From Paralichthys olivaceus (Eukaryota > Chordata > Actinopteri > Pleuronectiformes > Paralichthyidae), in assembly GCF_024713975.1 (NCBI RefSeq), contig NC_091093.1:23316501-23380500 (forward strand): 64,000 nt of DNA. The letters are read 5' to 3'. Positions 1 to 11,410 of this stretch are shown piece by piece; the first letter of the stretch is position 1, and the number at the start of each line of letters is the position of its first letter. Below the pieces are notes generated by a model. That model had not been told where the DNA came from and ran no database searches. It saw only the letters and a program-made list of their open reading frames with translations. Made by a program: the position numbers and the translations under genes.

Positions 1-199
1 AGGGTCAGATTGTGACAACACAAAGTGAAGGCACACAGATAAACATTTGGATGTGTCACAGTAGGAAAAGCACAAACTGGAAGTGCACACCTTCGCCGAG
101 GCCCAACAGTCCCTGCATGAAACCACATTTAAAGTAACTTAATCCATCTTTTCATTTGGATCTGCACCAGATTGCACACACTCATAAATATCAGTCCCC

Positions 200-1003
200 T
201 AAACATGAGAAGATTGTGACAATGTTGAACTAGAATTATTGCACAGCCAACCAGTGCAATTTCTGTGCATATATTTTAACTCAAGATTCATAAAAAGGTC
301 ACTGTAACCTTTGACCTTTGACCACTGCAACATAATCACTTTATCTTTGAGTCCAAGCAACAACTGATCAAAAGTTAGACTGAGATACCTCAAACAGTCT
401 TGAGATATCAAGAGGCTTTCTTGAAGCCACCGTGACCTGATCAGTTTATCAGTGAGTCCAAATGAATTGTGCCACTTGTAAAGGAATTCCCTACAGGCAG
501 TCCTAATGTGTCATATTCACAGTAGCATGAGGTCACTGTGACCTTGACCTTTGACCTCCAGCCACACACATCTAATGAGTTCATCTTTGAATCCAAGCGA
601 AAGTTTCTACAAAATTTGAAGACATTCCCCCAAACCGATCTTAAGAAAACATGTTTTAAAAAAACTTATGACACTTTGAGGTCACCATGACCTTTGACCT
701 TGGGCTACCAAGATGAAATCTAGGCTCAAGCTTAATGTTTTTGTCAAATGTGAAAGAATCACCTCAAGGTGTTTTCGGAGATTTTGCATTGATAAGGAAA
801 AAATATGCTTTGTGAGGTCACAGCGACCTTTGACCATCAAAATGTAATCAGTTCATTCTTTAGTCCAAATTTATATTTGTACCAAATTTGAGGAAATTCC
901 CTCAACACATTCTTGAGGTTAGCAAGTTCACAAGAATGAAATGTAAAAAAAAACCAAATCATAATGTCTGTGGCTACTGGCTGTCGCCGGCACGGAGGCA
1001 TAA
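200..1003. repeat. Teleost dispersed repeat with diverged tandem units
   Basis: Five diverged units of about 105-150 bp repeat the same order. Each has a GGTCA..TGACC-type palindrome, then TTTGACC, then a 'TCAT-CTTTGA-TCCAA' block, then an 'AAATTTGA..AAATTCCCTCAA' block. Palindromes start at 296, 424, 530, 679 and 815. The array ends with 'GCTGTCGCCGGCACGGAGGC' at about 982-1001, which I recognise as the usual end of a very common fish repeat of this type. The short ORFs here are not conserved between units, so I do not read it as coding. It lies downstream of the rbm26 3' end. Confidence 0.7.
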
Positions 1004-1080
1004 AGACGCTCGATCTCGCAATGTTAAACAAAGGGGACAATAAAATTCCTGATCTAGATCTACACTAAAATGTTATGATT

Positions 1081-1190
1081 TTTCCTGACACACATCACAA
1101 CAAGATTCAAAGTTATCAGTCAAGTAGTTTTTGTATAATCCTGCTAATTAACCAACGGACTAACAAACACAGATGAAAACATGACCTCTA
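1081..1190 (+). repeat. RTE-like LINE/SINE 3' tail fragment
   Basis: The stretch 'AGTAGTTTTTGTATAATCCTGCT' type sequence, followed by 'AACAAACACA' and 'GAAAACATGACCTCT', is shared with 50690-50985 in this window. It resembles the 3' end of a very common fish retroposon whose tail reads 'TAACCTCCTTGGCGGAGG'. The family name is from memory, and RTE-type is an inference. Only a short piece is present. Confidence 0.45.
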
Positions 1191-1826
1191 AGGATCTTAC
1201 CCACACTCTGGGCTACTGGCCTGTCATCATCACACAGTCTATATATAATACAATTGTAGAGTGCCTTTCATTAATTAAAATTAATGGTTCAATAAGTTAC
1301 ATCAGACAAGTATCACACACAATAAGTGCAATTACTAAATGTTTAAAAACATAGTATTTTAATACATCAGTACTTTACAATAAAAATTTACATGGAAAAT
1401 GTTGAGGCCTCAAGGAGGAAGAAGACTTGTGGCCGGACACTGCCAGCTCATCCTGCAACAAAATAAAAAAGGAAAGGTGTTATTGTTTTACTGGAATCTG
1501 GATTATAAATGTTAGATTAACCACATTCCTGCAAATAAAACATTTACAGATTGTGTCATGTTCTTACCTTGGCGTTAAAATCAGTGCTGAACATTCAGTT
1601 ACCTTACCGCTCCAACATTTAAAAAATGTTGGTAGGAGGATTTTTGTAGGATTGTTTGCTCTTTAGGGGAAGAGGAAGGTTTTTTTGGTTTTTTGAAATG
1701 GTCTTTTTCGACTCTTGTGAGTCTTCTTTTTTTTCACTGCCACGTTTTTTTTTTTCTTTTTTAAATCTTTTTTTTTTGTTTTTCTTTTTTTGTTTTCAGC
1801 AGTTTGTTTTCAGACCATTTCAATTC

Positions 1827-1832
1827 TTTATT
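1827..1832 (-). terminator. rbm26: Candidate poly(A) signal of rbm26
   Basis: TTTATT on the plus strand reads AATAAA on the minus strand, about 500 bases past the rbm26 stop codon at 2330-2332. The T-rich tract at 1680-1800 lies just beyond it in the sense of transcription and reads as A-rich on the transcript. Other A/T-rich signals down to about 1250 cannot be excluded. Confidence 0.4.
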
Positions 1833-2329
1833 TTTTGTACAATTCAAAGTAAAGCCAAGAACTGAGAAGCCAAGCGTTCATACAAATCATTTAAACCCTG
1901 ACATAAAATATTTACACATGAGCATTTAAGTCAACCTAATACTATTCAGCAAAAGCTACAGTCTGTCATTCAGTGAAACTACAACATAGGTTTGGTTTTT
2001 CTTAAACTGAGAGTTTAACAAATGTGTCTTAATTCGATCAGGTGTCACATGTCCAGACAAACTATGTGTTCTGTGAACCAAAATAACTAAATCAAATGAA
2101 AAAAAACTTCTAGTTCTACATTAAGAGCATTAAAAAATTCACCGTTGTTGCATCTGATACACACATTAAAATTAATCAAACTCACAATGTTCTTTTGCCA
2201 GTTACATATTTGTGAGAGAAAAAAAAACGCCAACATGATTTCTAAACAGGCATTGAAATCTAATAAAGTTGCTGGATTGTTGCTCCTTTTCCACACCGGG
2301 GCGCCCACAGACGAGCATGTGACCGGTCT

Positions 2330-5300
2330 TCATCTGCGCCAGGAGCGTGGCTCGTTGTCGTCCTCTTCCTCGTCGTCGTCCTGCAGAAGGTCGTCTTCAC
2401 TCAGCGACTCCTCCGGGTACTGAGGACGACAAGAAAAAGGTTCAAGGTGTCTGAAGTGATAAGGTAAGTGAAGGCAAGAAAGAATTTTCACTTTCAGCAT
2501 TTTTCGACGTATTTTCAAAAAACCTCCAGAGGGACAGAATTCTCAGTTTGACAGTGTGATGCTTGCTGTAATGTTTAATGGCTCCCTCTTGTGTTCTCCA
2601 ATTGTACAACAACATGAAATATGTTTTAAATGAGCAGGTATCTGACCAGAGAAAATACCTGGAAGTATTTTCATTAAAGTAAATACTTTCTCATGAATCT
2701 GTGTATCAACATGAAGGGCAACACTGGATGATCAACTTTACAGAGAAGCTTCTTTACAAAATCATCAGCTTCTATAAAAGAGAACAATTCCATCACCATT
2801 AAGAAGTTTAAAATTTCATTTTAGGCCTTGAAAACTCTTAAATATGTGGAAATATTACATTCCCGGTTTTAATTATGTGAAAGTTCATTCACCAATACTT
2901 CAAATGCAGTATAAATAAGTTCTTCCTATGGATACTTACCGTCTCTTTCTGTAGTTTGCAAGATAATGTGGCAGATCTTAAATCAAACTTGTTAGTCTGA
3001 ATAAAAAAAGATATACAAAGTGAGAAATGCCCACAAACCTCATCCTCTTCCTGTTCTGCCCCATCGGCACCTGCAGTACTGAGAGTCATGGCAGGCTTGT
3101 GCCACGCCAGGCGTAAAGTCTGGTTGTTGAACCTCACTCCATGAAGAGCCGCCTACAGAGGGACATGACAGACAAGTGAGCCAAGTGCAGTGAAATATAA
3201 CAGACTCGATCGCAGCTCTCCAAGCTCTAGTCAGGAAAATACAATACAGAGGAGGAAAGGTAGGGAAATGAAATGATTCACCTGTTCAGCCTCTGCTCTG
3301 GTCTTAAAACTGATGACCGCAGACAGGTTGTTTTCATCAATCTGGCCGTCTTCGATCTCGCCAAATTGCTTCCATCATGAAAAAAAACAACATTTTGGTC
3401 ACGTTACAAAACACATTCATTCCTGTGCAACTGTTGCAATAATAGTTTATTTCAAGTAGCAGGTAAAATGTGACAAAACATGCTGGTTTTCTTAGTTCTG
3501 GTTTTTCTTTTAGTGTTGCACCATTTGTCGTCAGTGATTGATTTTTCAGTAGTCTTACAGCAAAGTGTGGCAGCAGGTCTACACAGTCTGCCTCGGTGAA
3601 ACCCGAAATCTCCAGCACTCGTGGTCGATGGTCCACGACTGCGTGCAGCGACAAACCTCTTCCCCGTCCTCTGGAGCCCCTTCCCCGGGCCCTGAGAGAA
3701 CCACGGCCACGAGTGTGGACCCCCCTGCCTCGTCCTGGTGACAGGAGTCCTCTTTTAGCTGCCTGGATTAGAAAAAACAAACCAAAGTGAAAAATAAATG
3801 GAAAGAAGTAAAAGAGAGCAGAAATATCTGGACACCATTTGAGGTTACCAGAGCACAAGTTAGCCCAAATGGCAGCTGTGTATTCTACCACTTGATTTCA
3901 AGCTTGGGGGACAGTTTTGAGTTAATACCTCAATTTGAAGCTGGGTGTACTTGATCTTCAGTAATGCAGTGTCCTCTCCTGCCTGACTCTTCTTGTACAG
4001 GTCCAGCTCTGCATCCAGCAGTTCCTTCTGTGCCTGAAAATATTTATAACTCATATTAGGAAAGACAACATTGTAAGAGGGATATTATAACTCAATGGCA
4101 ACTGAACAAGCAAAACATTTAAAGTAAAGTTGCCTCTACCACTGCCCTTTTAGATGATTCAAGTTAAAAAGCTAAACTTTTTAAAAGGTTTTTATCCAAA
4201 TCAGAAATATCCCAATTAATTGGTTTTGATGAGTAGGATTTTTGTTTGCAGTGTCTGAGTTGTATGGATGGTGGCCGCTGGGGGAAAGTCTACCTGAGCC
4301 TTGCTCTTGGTCGTGCGTAGAGGGTTGCTGCTGCTTGAGATTCCCTTTATCTCCTCTTGCAGTTTGGTGATGCTCTTGGTTAACGTGCCCAAAGTCTCCA
4401 TGATCATGGCTTTATCCTCGGCCTTCATTGCTTTATTTTTTTCTAGTTTGGATATCAGGAGCTGCAGAGGACAAGGGCAGAAGAACAAAGGTTACATTAT
4501 TAGACTTCTTGAATCACACAGCGTCAGCCAGAGGTCACATAGTAAGAAACACAGATTATGTCACTCGCAAAAAATCATCTTTAGGTCAAAATTAGCCCCT
4601 TGACTTGCTCCTTAATCCTTTTTACGAGGATCACACTGTGCACAAGTCACATGTCCCACAAACACTTTTCAATCACCACTGGTTTAGCTACACAAACAAA
4701 TCAAAGCCGTCTGATGACTGGTACAGGAACTCTGTCGCCTCGTGTTGCTTTAGAGATGAGTCAGACTTCTTTTATAGCCCACAGGCTTTTTGTTACAGAA
4801 TCTAGATGCTGTCAGTTGTTTTAATGGTCTTAATACACTTCTCAGCTGATTATCTCACCTTTTGTGTCTCAATGTGCTTCTCCAATATTTCGTGCTTCTT
4901 CTTCCGTACATCCTGCTGTAGTCTTAGAGCTTCCTGTGAAAAGAATCATGTTTTCAGTATGAGAAAACGAATTGCTCGCTTCCCTCGGAGTATCTGCCTT
5001 CCCCTTTTCCTGCCATTCCCTCTGTTTTCTCCTCTCACCTGCTTCTTCTTCACGGCTTCCTCTGAGGTTTTCTGGGCTGCCTTCAGGGCAACGGGATTGT
5101 ACACAGTTTTTGTGAGACCCATGGATGTAGAGAACACCTGAAAGGGGGGAGAAAAGTGATCACACGAAGGATTCGACACAATTTGAAGTAGGAGGACAGA
5201 TTCTCCAAGAAACAAAAATTCAGAACAGAGACTTACTTTCTCAACAGGAGCTGCTGGTTTTGAAGAAAAGCCCAAACGGTCCTTCACTGACACCTTCGAG

Positions 5301-8300
5301 GAATTCTACACCAATAGAGAAAAATAGATCATGTTTATGCTCACATTTTGGAGACTGACAAGTATATGTAAGAACCTCACATCACACACACACACACACA
5401 CCTGAGAGGCTACACTGGAGTCTTGGGAGGGCTCAGAGTTTGCAGGGAGCATTGGTCCTAGGCGATCTTTGACCGACTGCTTCAGAGAGGTGGCTGAAGG
5501 CTGCTGAACGATGAATGCGTTCACAATATGTCAGGATTGATGAGGTACATGAAACTGTTATATTATATTTCTGTTTTCTGGTTGGGCTGAAGTTATGGCT
5601 GCATCTGCTTTATTTTGGATTTCCTACATCTGCAAAAATGACTCACAACAACAGTCAGAAACAGAAGTTCTGTGCTGCGATGTTCCCGCCTCCATTTACG
5701 GGAGGCCATTGTTGTAATTGGCAACACTAGTGCCACCACTCGAACCTTAAGTTTTGCATACGGTTCATGTCCCCGTTTTACTTGTGGGACTTTCAACAGA
5801 TATGTCGCCAAATTGATGACATTGTAGCTAGCTCTGGCTAACGCTACACTACCGGATATCACCTCTTCTTTACTGCTCTAAAAACAGTTCAGCACACCTT
5901 CTGTTTTGGAGCAGAGAAGAAGAAGTGATTTCTGGGAAAAGAAAATAGCAGTTTAATCTGGGTGAAACGAATGCACCATGAAGATGTGGTATCAGATTGG
6001 TACATGGATTTAGGTACTCGATACTCGGCTCAGCATTTATCGCTGCTTGCATCAGGACATCTCTACTACAAACTGTTTCTAGAAATGCAAGGTTCACTGC
6101 AAAGATATTTAAGCATTTTAACAGTTAATACAATCTCAAAATTCTATTTCATTTCCGTTTAACTTCTTTAATAATCACGTGGAATTAATTTGTTAATACA
6201 TACACTAGGGGGAAATATTTTGTCTAAATTATTCAAATACTAGCAACATGTGTTCCTTGTGGTAAGACTAAACTTAACAAACATGTCATGAGTGTTAAAG
6301 TCCTTTTACCAGTGCTGGCTGTGTCGGTGTCTGTGGCTGCTGCTGCGAGTGAGACTGGCCGTGTCCATCATTCCCATCTTCACGGAACCAGTGCACCCTG
6401 ATGAAGCGGTTGTTGAGAACGGCCTCTGTGCTTTGCATAGCTCGCTTGGCCTCATCTGGAGACGCAAACTGGATCAGTGCCCCCTCTGGGTCGTTCTGGT
6501 AGGCCACCTGTAAAAATAAATCAAATGGTGCAATGAACCAGGTGTTTAAAGAATATTGCACAGGCTGTGACTCCTGGATCATTTATTTGAACCCTGCCTC
6601 AACAGTGTATGGTTGTCAAATGATCATGAGTGACTAAATGGGGATTGAGAAGTTATATGAGGTAAAGAATACAGGAAATGCAGGTCAGAATGCTTCACAA
6701 GCTAGCTACATGGAGTGCTTCACACAAAGAAGACAAAAGACAAAATAAACTTAATAAATGAAACATAAAAAGAAAATCAGTTGAGGAGCACAGCAGCCAC
6801 CTGGTGGTGAGAAACTGTATAGCAGTTACTCACTTATTGTTTCAAATCACATTACTGATGACTGGTTTCAAAAAGGATTTTTAATCTATACTGAAAATAA
6901 AATGTATTAATGTGGATGTAGCCAAAGTGGAGATAGTGAGTGACAAAAACCAGTAACCAAGACAAAACCTAAACCTCTTCATAAAAATCCTGAATAAAAC
7001 TAAACTATGTAAAGGTTTTAAAATGTCTCAACCTACACATACATCAGTGACCTAATATGCAGCCTCACTGTTTGCCTAACACAGTAACTACATGTTTTCC
7101 TGACTAACCATCAGAGCTGTGACTTCATGTCTGTGTTCCACGTAGGCACTGACCTGCAGGTTGACGATGGTGCCAAACTTGCTGAAATGTTCATTGAGTT
7201 TGCTGATGTTGTTGAGCTCTAGGGGAATTTGCCGAACCAGCAGCTTGGTGTTGGTAGAGAATGGGGGTCTTTTGTGGTAGCCCTGGTGGTTGGGTTTGTT
7301 AAAGTTGGGTCTGAACAGAAAAGACAAATCATTGAAAAATTCAGTGAGAAAAATATTATTTTACTACATCTGTTGAATTTGCTTTAACTATATGTTAAAA
7401 GTGAGCATATGACTTATTTGATCTTAAGAGTCAAATGTGTCTTACGTGTCAAACCAAGGTTTCTTTGACAGGAGGCCTCCATCTTGAGAAATAGCTGGTC
7501 TCTTCCTCGGATCAGATTCCATTACAATCCGCATACAGTTGTTAGGAATCTTGTCTGTAGAGGGAGAAATGCTGATGGATCAGTTTTGAAACAACATAAC
7601 ACTAAACATAAATAAAGTAACGTGTAATAATGGTATTTTCTTTGTTTGTGAAGCAGTAACAGGCTGCACAAAGGCCAAAGGGCAAAGGATGATAATAGTG
7701 GGGGGGTATGTTTTAAGACAATCTATTCAAAGCTCCAAATGCTCAGTTCATGAGAACAATACCTCTCTTTGGCCGGTCAACCTCCCCCATTGTGAGGCCA
7801 ATCAGGTTGGGTCTCTGGGCATTGACCCTGTGGCGGTAGATTGGTCTGGAGGTGTTGGTGATGCTGGGAGCTTCAGGATTGTACACATCTGTCTCATAGT
7901 TGTCTGTCAGCAGATAGATGATTATTTAATTCATAAAACAGCAATGCAAGTTACAGTAAGAGTGATTCATAAATACAGAACTAACACCCTGTCCCAATTC
8001 ACCCCTTAGCCCTACCACTTGGCCCTGACCGCTGCTAGTAAAATCACTGTACTGTTATTACTGTCACTGTAATAACATTAGCTAGATGCAGATGATGTAA
8101 CGAGTGGTGTCCTCATTCCTCGGGGAAGATTTGTTTTAGCCCCCTCCCTTGTGGCTCTGTTTGAAAGGGACACTACAGGCAAAGGGCCTTGGGACAGGGC
8201 CTAGATGTGGAGCTTTACACACTGCCATTACCGGCGTTGAAGAGCGGCCCTGGGCCCTGAGGGAGTGAGGGTCGCATCCCAGAAGTCACTATGGTGGGAA

Positions 8301-10960
8301 CAGAGCTTGTGATGGAATTGGGAGGAGCATCCATGCCTGATGGTTGCAACGGAGGAAGTGGAGGAGGCGGACCTGTGTCAGACAGAATAAAATAATAATA
8401 ATACAGAAGGTCAAGCAAAACATCAACATACCAGTTTACTTGTCCTTTGGATGATTAAATTTACTCGTCAAAAGCAAAATTCACTTGTCTAGGTTAATAT
8501 GACAATAAAATACTTTTTAATTTTGTTTGCAAATGCAGAATTCAGACAAAGAACAAATTAAAACATCCAAACTGTAACAAGTAAATTTCTCTTTCACTTG
8601 CCCGACAAAACATCCCCTTACTCAAGACAAGCGGATGAACCTGAACATTCACACACGCTCGGTGATTCCTTTTCTTGCATTGCTAATGCTCTTTGCTAAT
8701 GATTGCTAGAAGAGCTTAGTAAAGCTGCACTGATTGAGTTTTGTTCATCCTGGACTCATTTGTTATCAAATATAAAAACTGAACTCATACCTGCAACAGG
8801 TGGAAGGCTAGGTGGAAGGGCACCCGGTGGTGGCACAGGGGGCCGCAGGTTTACAGGCGGGGGGTTCATGAGAGGTGGTGGGGGTGGGAGCCCAGGTGGT
8901 GGTGGGGCATCCACACCTGGGATTGGCGGAGGTTGGAAAGGCAGCATATTGGGCAAATCTTCCACAACGACTGGGTCACTTCCATGGTCAAAAGGACACA
9001 TGTCTCCACGCATGCAGAACCCCTTTTCTGGAAAACACAGCAAACACATGTAGAACATTACTCACACAGAAACGTAACAATAAAAACAGCCGGTCGTAGA
9101 CATCATACAAAATCTTTTATCAAGTTTTCTCACCATCATAGTCACGGCATCGATTCCTCTGCTGAGGAGGCTGTGGCGGCCCCCTGCCAAACGGTCCACG
9201 GTCCACAGGGTGATCAGGGCAAAAGTCTGTCCAACTGTCACTGCTGTTGTTGCTGTGATGGTGTGTGGGGGCGATGACTGTAATGGTGCTGCTCAGTGTT
9301 GGCACTGGGAAGTGTGTAGTGGTTGCAGTGGAGACCTGGGATGCTGCAACGAAGCCGTCACCGCTCTCTGTCCTCTCCACTCGATCATGATCGTACTTCA
9401 ATTTTCCAGAATCTCGTTCTGTGAACAGACAATAGCAATGCTCAGTTGTAAAACAAGACTGGGTCAAAGTCTAGTATATGGCTCGATCATGCATGGTCTG
9501 TGTGAAAAATGCTTAACTCTGTGCAGATACAGCTTCGTACAAAGCAACTAATTGTAAAAATATATATAATGTAATGTTGTGTTCTGTCTAAATACACTTT
9601 GAAACAAACGGGGAAACAGAGTTGTGTTTCTGAACCTGGCTTACCTCTACTCCTGCTTCTAGATCTGGTTCTGCTGTGGGACCTGCTCCTGCTGCGATCT
9701 CGATCCCTCTCTCTGTCCCGGTCTCTGTCTCTATCCCTGTCCCTCTCTCTGTCACGATCCCGGATGCGGTCCTTGCTCCAACTTCGACTGCGGCTACGAC
9801 TGTAGCTGCGACTGCGGCCTCTCCTGCGATTGTAGCGTTCGCGGTACGAGTCCCTCCTTGGCGGGATGCGGTCGTACTCTCTCTTCCTGGAGCGATCGGC
9901 TCTCTTACAGTCATCGCCTCTCCTAAACATGTGGATAAACAACAACAAAATAAGTAACAAATAGTTATACTAGCTGAAGACAAAATGTTAAATGGAAGGG
10001 GTGCACACACCTGCTATCTCTACTGTAGCGAGAGCTTGATTGCGGAGGGCTGTGATTCACTCGCCGAGAGAACTTCTTCTCACGTTCTTCTTCCCTATTT
10101 GTCTGAACAAAAAAAGTGCACAATTAAAATGTCTATAAGAGAGCCACTGATATGTGAGGTCCTCTATATCATTTAAAGCATATCATGTGATGGTACCAAA
10201 GTATTGACGCATGAAAACTACCTCATCTTTTTTCTGCTCATCTTTCTCAACTTTGCCCAGAGAGGAGTGAGCCTCTGGTAGTGGGAGGTAGCTTTTGTTG
10301 TTCACGGCTTCAAACAGCTTATCCACAAATAGCTGCGTCTCTGAAGAGAAGAAGATGAAGCAAACATTTGAATACGCTGATAATTATTTATATCCTTCAC
10401 CTGAAACACAAAAATAAAACAAGGCTTTTGTGAAGCAGGGGATCAAAGATCCCAGTAAATGCATCTCATATATTCACAGAGCTAATCGTTGGTATCTTTT
10501 TCACCATGTAGTAGTTTTCAGTTTTACATGATTCACACGCCAGAATCACGATAAATGTTTTTTTAACGATTTTCCGGGTCTACAAACATCGTGGTTACCT
10601 CAGATAGTAAAATAATACATGTCATGAACCAGGCTGGGTGAGGGATTAAATACCTTTTTGAAGAAATACATCCAACTGGTCGATACACAGAGCTTTGAGT
10701 TCCTTCACACTTTTATCCTTCTTCACCAAAGCCACGACATACTTGGCAAGGGCGGAGGGGTCTGCATCACATCTGGAAACGAGAGGAAAACAAACCATAA
10801 ATACATGAGAATAAAGAATCTATGTATACATATAAATAACAGTAGTTGGATGCTTTGACAGGAAAGAACAGCTTGTGATGCTAATGGCTAACGCTACTTA
10901 CATGGGCTCAAGGGTTTCAGACAGCCATGTTTTCAAGGCATCGAGGTTTTCAATGATCAT
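2330..10960 (-). CDS. rbm26: RNA-binding protein 26 (CCCH zinc finger, two RRMs)
   Basis: Complete 22-exon gene. Exons, 5' to 3': 10902-10960, 10654-10772, 10222-10340, 10011-10102, 9645-9922, 9134-9418, 8791-9027, 8232-8372, 7763-7903, 7446-7554, 7154-7310, 6310-6507, 5402-5503, 5237-5305, 5039-5137, 4859-4933, 4294-4461, 3929-4033, 3559-3762, 3282-3368, 3039-3152, 2330-2419. The spliced length of 3,048 nt gives 1,015 aa (human RBM26 about 1,007). The N terminus is PWI-like (MIIENLDALKTWLSETLEPI). An RS/RD-rich tract follows at about 150-225, then a CCCH finger at about 312-337 (CRDYDEKGFC..CPFDH). A proline-rich stretch leads to RRM1 at about 547-625. A coiled coil (KKKHEILEKHIETQK, LLISKLEKNK) and an RG-rich segment lead to RRM2 at about 892-966. 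The tail is acidic and ends RSWRR. RBM26 and RBM27 link to nuclear exosome targeting and poly(A) RNA turnover. The shared exon-6/7 finger and C terminus fit RBM26 better than RBM27. Confidence 0.95.
7987..8199. mobile_element. Short inverted-repeat element (MITE-like) in an rbm26 intron
   Basis: A perfect 11-bp terminal inverted repeat (CCCTGTCCCAA at 7987-7997, TTGGGACAGGG at 8189-8199) bounds 213 bp in the intron between exons 7763-7903 and 8232-8372. The 'GTCCCAATTC' start is typical of short hAT-like elements in fish. I could not find a clean 8-bp target duplication, so the superfamily is a guess. It has no coding capacity. Confidence 0.5.
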
Positions 10961-11410
10961 TTTAGATGCAGCCGAACTTCCCCTCCACCGCGGCCTCGGT
11001 CAACGCCACCTGGCTGAAGTCACTCACCGACTTTCTTACTTGAAACGGTGACACGCTTTAGTAATATTTGATCAGGCCGGGGCGCCAAAAGCTGCGTTAG
11101 CTTAACTTAGCTCAACGTTAGCCAAGCGAGCTAGCCACTTGGCGAAGGTCTTTTTCCAGGCCCCAAGCGCGCGGCTCGATTCCTCAACTTTCGTCACACG
11201 TTTGTCCTTGAAGTGAACATGGAGCGAGACCAGCGTCAGTCAAAGTCCAGCCAAACAAAACATGACTGTTGTGACTAATATCTAACTGTTCAACGTGAAG
11301 AGGATCCACGCTTCACTTGCCACTGTCCCCTCACACAAGCTAACGTGCCATGGCCACTATTTACTTCCGCTTTTGGGTCTCGTTGGTGAAATATCGCGAG
11401 AGGGAGACGG
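10961..11410 (-). promoter_or_regulatory. rbm26: rbm26 5'UTR and GC-rich promoter
   Basis: GC content and CpG density rise sharply over about 10970-11430 compared with the AT-rich flanks, as expected of a housekeeping CpG-island promoter. On the minus strand there is an ETS-type site (GCGGAAGT, within 11362-11371). TATCGCGAGA at 11392-11401 is one mismatch from the TCTCGCGAGA element of housekeeping promoters. No TATA box was seen. The first in-frame ATG is at 10958-10960, and the preceding codons (GCA TCT AAA) supply no earlier start. Confidence 0.5.

Noticed and set aside
1656-1865. Plus-strand ORF rich in Phe
   Set aside because: It is a translation of T-rich 3'-flank sequence of rbm26, with no homology and no exon structure.
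3596-3790. Plus-strand ORF with arginine and proline repeats
   Set aside because: It is the antisense of the RG-rich rbm26 exon 3559-3762.
9599-9957. Overlapping plus-strand ORFs of 60-90 codons (Leu/Ser/Pro-rich)
   Set aside because: They are the antisense of the RS/RD repeat exon of rbm26 (9645-9922), whose simple codon pattern opens several frames.
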